DNA of 64,000 bases, taken from Multifurca ochricompacta. Lineage: Eukaryota > Basidiomycota > Agaricomycetes > Russulales > Russulaceae. Made by a program: the position numbers and the translations under genes. A model generated the notes under the pieces. It did no database searches. It was not told the origin of the DNA and saw nothing but the letters and a program-made list of their open reading frames with translations. Position 1 is the stretch's first letter. Every line of letters starts with the position of its first letter. This document shows, one piece after another, positions 59,301 through 64,000 of the stretch. The DNA is taken from NCBI GenBank assembly GCA_022496185.1, contig WTXG01000015.1:1-64000 (forward strand), given 5' to 3'.

Positions 59301-61375
59301 TTACGGCTTCATTTCGGGTTCACAGAGCCCACCGCCGAACGTCGACTCAACGCCGTTTTTGCGCCTCACTTTCTCCGCAGGTCACTGCATGCGTCGATCA
59401 CCAGCAGGCACGTTAATTACATGCGATGTACGCATCGTACATTTGCTATACCGGGGACTCCATGTAGTATCGTAAATGAAAGCAGGAACGCATGCCGGGT
59501 CCCTGAAACAGGAACAGATACAAGGAGCACCTTATTTCGTTTGGGGGTGTGTAGATTCATTCAAAACGCCCATGCCCGTTGGCTGTACACACGTTTCATC
59601 ACACACACAGACAACCTCGTGGGGCGCCCGGCTTTGCCGCCTTTCGCTAGCACGCATATTGCCGTGGGTGCAGGGGCTCAGCTTCTCATTACCGAAATAG
59701 TGTCGTAAGGACGGCCAGCTCACAAAGGCTGATGGCAAAATGACTATCGTCTCACATTTATTCACAGCCGCGTGCTTCTTGGGCGTGAGACAAGGATCAT
59801 GCGGACGTCAAGTGTCCTCAGCCATTTGCAAGCCCAGATGGAACCAAAAAGTCCGCCTTGTATCCACAGGCTTGTGTATTGGCAGCGAAGCGTACGAGCC
59901 CCGAGAAGCCCATGGCAGAAATAGAAAAAGTCTACGCCCTCCGTGTACCACCGATCATCCAGCATCTCTCCGCCGCTGCCATACCCGACAGGGAAGATGG
60001 CGACGTTCCGGACGGATTATTATACTCTCGCTTCACGCTCACTCAATGTGCGCGAAATGTTTGGGCAACATGGGAAGAAATAGGGTAACGTGCACCTGTG
60101 CGTCTCACGACACGGCACGGCATTAGAGTCGATCGATCGGGAGAATCGCGCCACGCAGTCGGCGTTAAACCGCTCGTCTCGTAATCATCCTGCCGCCTGC
60201 GTTGTTTAATCAATTTTAAGCTACTGACCAAATAAGGAAAGATGAGGCAGGGGAGAATGGAAGAGGGGCGAAGGGCGTTTACTTGGAACTCTCGGGCCGT
60301 GAGACCGAGACGAGGGACAAGAGACAGACGAGAGAATGAGTGAAGGTGAGGGTGAGGGCGTGAGGGTATGGCTATATGACTATGACTATGGCAAAGCTAT
60401 CTTGTTCAATTTCTTTCTCTTAGAGTTTATTTAGGGGGAGGGAAGGAAGCCATATGCACGGTTCGCGGGACAGATGAGGCCGTGTTTTAGAATGAAATTG
60501 AGGTTCAGTGAGAGATAAAGAAATAAAGGTATGGAAGGTGTCAGGGGTGTGTAAGATCATGCGGGTGCGATATGATAACTCTTGACTCGAAAAGAAAAGA
60601 AAAGAAAACAGAGAATCTTTAGAGGATGTAAAGGATCATAGCCTAAGATCCCATATCCTGGGTGGGTACACTTTTCGCTGGTCAATCGGACAGATACAAA
60701 GTTCCGGGCATGGCAAAATCTTATCAAGTACGAATAGGATCGGTATCACCCGAGGTGCGTTCAGATTTGGCTTGGAGGTTTCGGTGTCAAGTGGAAGGTG
60801 AGAAGATGCGACGAGGCCTCATAATAGTATGCTAAGTTGCAACAAGGGTGCCAAGAAGGGGCCCTGAGAGTGAAAGAAAGTATGAGTGACAAAGCTGGTC
60901 GATTGTGTACGGTATGTGTATGTAACGTGTAAGATGTTAGTTGTTTGTAAAATGTTGGTGATGAATTGATGATTGATGGTGATGGTGATGGTGATGATGG
61001 GGAGAAAAAGAGAGAGAAAGGGGGAAAGGGGAGGGGGAAGGGGGGGAAGGAGGAAAGAAGAGGAGAGGGGGAGATTGTCTTTGAGACTTTGAGACTTTGA
61101 CAAACAAATGAAATTTTTTATTACGCAAAGTTGATTTTTGGTTGGAACGGAACGGAACAGAAACAGAACGAAACGAAACGAAACGAAACGAAACGAAACG
61201 AAACGAACCAAGCCGTTGAGTTGAGTTGAGTCGAGTTGACGAGAGATTGAGTGAGAGCCCACCCCACCTTGGGAAGTCACTAAACAACTGAGTTACACGA
61301 CCTCGGACGGGTTGGGGGCGTGCAAGCTTTCTTTTAATTTTACTCTTTCTTTCTCTTCCAACAACCAACTTCATC
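56302..61375. other. 5-kb gene-poor interval
   Basis: No complete gene is supported. A short coding-like relic (56552-56629, reading VYPTTLVIGEKAAVIAEELG then IKGVV and stop) follows a CAG that could be a 3' splice site, but no upstream exon exists before the PRP8 start. A Lys-rich plus-strand frame at 58518-58757 and minus frames at 57885-58249 were examined and not called. A (GAAAC)n repeat lies at the right end. The promoters of PRP8 and of the gene at 61376 must lie within. Confidence 0.45.
61146..61207. repeat. GGAAC / GAAAC tandem repeat
   Basis: Imperfect GGAAC copies pass into about seven exact GAAAC copies, then GTTGAGTTGAGTTGAGTCGA just downstream. It lies 170 bp before the start codon at 61376 and is probably in the promoter or 5' UTR. 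Confidence 0.85.
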
Positions 61376-63320
61376 ATGTCTGTTCACCATTCTAATCATT
61401 CCCAGTCTCAATCCCTTCCCCCATTCGCCGTCGCTTTCTCAAATTCTTCTCTAGACAGACTTTCTTCGCATCCAACCTCCCTTCCTCCCATCCAACCGCG
61501 ACTTCCCTCAGAACGACCGCGTTCACTTCCTGAAGCCTCACAGGCACCTGCAATGTCCGAAAGTACTCCGATCCCAAATGGAAGGAAAAGATCCCATCCT
61601 GATGTATCCCAACGAGACGATAATTCCCCTGATAACCGGTCTGTCCTCTTACCTCCCTTCTCTCTCTGATCTACAACTTATACACTACTACCACAACAGA
61701 GCTACTAATAGCACTTCCCCCCATCTAGCTCGTGTCAAGATGGAGCATGATGATCATGGTGACGATTCCCACTCTCAATCTCGTCCGTCCCGGCCCCATC
61801 CCCCTCATCCCCAACAGGACCCCGATTCCCGGTCTATGCCTCCTTCTGCACCCTCGCCGCAATCCCAACCTTCTCCCAAGAAGCGTCGCATGACAGTCAG
61901 TGGCCCTTCCCACCTAACTGATCAGGTCACCTCTTTCAATCCGACCAACTCCGGTACAAAGGCGGCCTCTCCTCCCATCGTAATTGGCATGCCCTCTTTA
62001 GCTCGTGACGATCCGAACGCAGTCGAGCAGGTCCGCTCAATGCTCACAGTGAAGCGTAACCAAGAAGCACTCATTGAGAAGCGAAGAGGAAGTCTAGGTG
62101 GCTCCCTACCGTCTTCGTCTCAATCCTCTCTCTCTTCAGCCGCGGTGAAACCACTACCGGGTTCTTCTCGCAATTCTGCTCGAAGTCCAAACATGAGTGT
62201 GGCACGTACTACCCGCACAGCCGAAGCTCCCTTAAATCCTTCAGGTCCTGCTCCTGTTCCAACCTCCGGTCAGAATCAACAGACCGATCTAGGGACACAT
62301 CCCCCTCCTATTCATAACTCTTTGCCGCCTCCCCCGATATCTTTTGCCGGTCGCCGAGCGTTCAAGTCGCCTTCGTCTCTCAGGAAAAAGCCCGCCGATA
62401 TTGTTATTTCCCCACGCGACTCGCGCACGCAGCCCGTCATCCAAAGCGCGCCGGCACAACAAGGCGGTCGCTTTCCGCCCATGGCACTACCCTCCCTGCC
62501 AAATGTTCAGCAGCCCCCAAGCGGCCGACGGATACCGGGGAACGTTCCCCCGACGCCGACGCGTCTAACTCTCCGCTCGAGCTTCGCTGCTCCATCTAGC
62601 ACGTCCTCTCTTGCCCCACCGCCACCCGCCTCGGTGCCCATCTCTACGGTGCTTATCCCGCAAACGCCTGTCCTACTGAACCGTGCCGACAGCGCTTCAC
62701 AACGCAACGCATTCCTCGCACCTTTCGAGGCGTTCTACGACGCCTTACGTGATGCGAAGGAGCTCAAGACATGGCTGGCAGAGCAACTCGCTAAAGCGCA
62801 GGCTCTGCAAACCGGGTTCGATGCCGCGGTAGACGCAGCTGTTGAACGGCGTGTGGGTGGACTACGTGAGGAGGTCGCGCGGCTACAGCGTCGTGTCGAG
62901 GAGCTGGAATCCGCCCGTGGTGTGGAAGAAACAGGCTCTGTACGGTGGAGACGAAGCAGCATCGCTAACGGCGATCTAGCCATGCCCGCCGCGAGTACCG
63001 ACAATGCGCAACTACGCGAATCGTACACGTTTCCACCTGTCCAGGCGCGTGGGGAGGAAGGAACAGCGGGTGACGACTCAGACATGCGCGAAACAGATTC
63101 GCCTGCTCCCGCATTTGATGTGCGCAGGCAGTCGATTTCGGCAGTTAGAATGGATCCACCGCCCCCGCAGTCACAACAGCAGGTGGATGTACATAATTCG
63201 TTAAGCGTGAAGAGCCCACCATTGAGCCGCGGAGCGGCGCGGCGGCCGTCTTATCAACAGCTGCAACCGCCTGCGCAACCGTCGACAAGTCAGCCAGGAT
63301 CACCCATGGAAGCGAGCTGA
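61376..63320 (+). CDS. orphan Ser/Pro-rich protein with coiled coil, probably nuclear
   Basis: The start is ATG at 61376 (MSVHHSNHSQSQSLPPFAVA). One intron (61639-61699) joins ...RDDNSPDN to RATNSTSPHLARVKMEHDDH with matching phase. The product is about 627 aa. A basic PKKRRM motif is a plausible nuclear localisation signal. A conserved-looking block follows: PPIVIGMPSLARDDPNAVEQ, VRSMLTVKRNQEALIEKRRG, and later AGRRAFKSPSSLRKKPADIV. At about 62720-62920 a coiled coil is visible (FEAFYDALRDAKELKTWLAE ... GLREEVARLQRRVEELESAR). I do not recognise the family. The frame is intact and codon use is gene-like, so the gene is convincing although its role is unknown. Confidence 0.82.
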
Positions 63321-64000
63321 GAGCGGCACCACCTTTGTATGGACCTACCCGTTTTCATTTTCCCACATTGCGTCAATGATACCCTTACCCTTATCTACTC
63401 TCCCAAAAAGCATGTGTTTAACCGAGACAAGCTACGCCTACCCCCGCTCGTTTCCCCCCGTCCGTCTAACGTCTTGTTCAACAACTTTTGCCGCTTATCA
63501 TGCCTTACAACGAACCTCTGAAGTCTTTACCATCCTTTGAGCTCTACACAAAACGCAGGACAGTTCCCTTCGTTTCTACCTCTTTTTTTTTTGCTTTCTG
63601 TCTTGCGTGAAAAGATTGATCTTGTCTTTCGTTTGCGTTTGCTCCTACCCTTGGTCCTTGTTTCCTACTTGCTCTCGATGTTGCTGCAATTGTTGTTGTT
63701 CTTACCATCTACGGAATACCATCTTCAGCTAAAGCTGTTGTCAGCTGTCCTCTTCTTCCTACTCTGCTTTTCCAGCTTATCCCGGCGCACATTTTCTTTT
63801 TTTTTTTTTTTCCAATTTTTGCTCTTTGTAACTCGCAACAGGCTGTGTATAACTAGCTAAGAACCTCAATACCCATCTTTGGGACCCGGTGTTGGTTTCT
63901 GACGCGTATGAAGTATTGTACACCGCAAGGATTTGAATTGTCGTCCAAAGAGATTCAAAGATCAGCATCGCGTTCATTCGCTCGGTGTTCACTGAACCGC
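63321..64000. other. downstream flank, T-rich, no gene seen
   Basis: It contains the 3' UTR of the preceding gene, with T runs at about 63581-63590 and 63797-63811. Frames here (plus 63537-63860) are pyrimidine-rich artefacts. Confidence 0.4.

Overview
The window is eukaryotic nuclear DNA from a filamentous fungus, most likely a basidiomycete of the Agaricomycotina. The evidence is dense short GT-AG introns (about 37-100 nt) with CTRAY-like branch sites, and fungal or basidiomycete gene families: a DUF2828 vWA protein, a Mig1/CreA-type repressor, a Spo14-type phospholipase D, Arp6 and Prp8. No tRNA, rRNA, CRISPR array or bacterial-type operon was seen.

Layout. 1-4169 is the 5' part of a Ty1/copia retrotransposon on the minus strand, with one long LTR. 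It sits against a decayed Tc1/mariner transposase (4253-4560). Then come a DUF2828 gene (-, 5399-7660), a DHHC palmitoyltransferase (+, 8144-9684), an orphan 7-TM protein (-, 9880-11570), Kin17 (+, 12633-13645), a hypothetical gene (-, 14026-14750) that shares a 151-bp promoter with ARP6 (+, 14902-16729), an importin-7/Nmd5 karyopherin (+, 17102-21412) and a CreA-like zinc-finger factor (-, 22165-24185). A 7.4-kb gene-poor stretch follows. Next are phospholipase D (+, 31550-37781), a PHD-finger protein (-, 39125-40603) divergent from a SIKE/FGOP2-like coiled-coil protein (+, 40735-41765), a PH-domain protein (+, 43538-46909), the U5 snRNP core protein Prp8 (-, 47684-56301), a 5-kb gene-poor gap, and an orphan nuclear-looking protein (+, 61376-63320).

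The genes are mostly housekeeping: splicing (Prp8), chromatin (Arp6, PHD), DNA repair and RNA (Kin17), nuclear import (importin), lipid signalling and membranes (PLD, DHHC, PH) and carbon regulation (CreA-like). They do not form a gene cluster or a single pathway.

The most important observation concerns the sequence itself. Reading frames of otherwise excellent genes break repeatedly by exactly one missing base, usually inside a 2-4 nt C or G run. I count about 14 such sites, including two in the essential PRP8 gene and eight in the PLD gene. The economical reading is consensus error in the assembly, so the genes are annotated as intact. I found no convincing new defence or metabolic system. 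The best candidates for novelty are the 7-TM orphan, the orphan at 61376 and the micro-exons of the SIKE-like gene.
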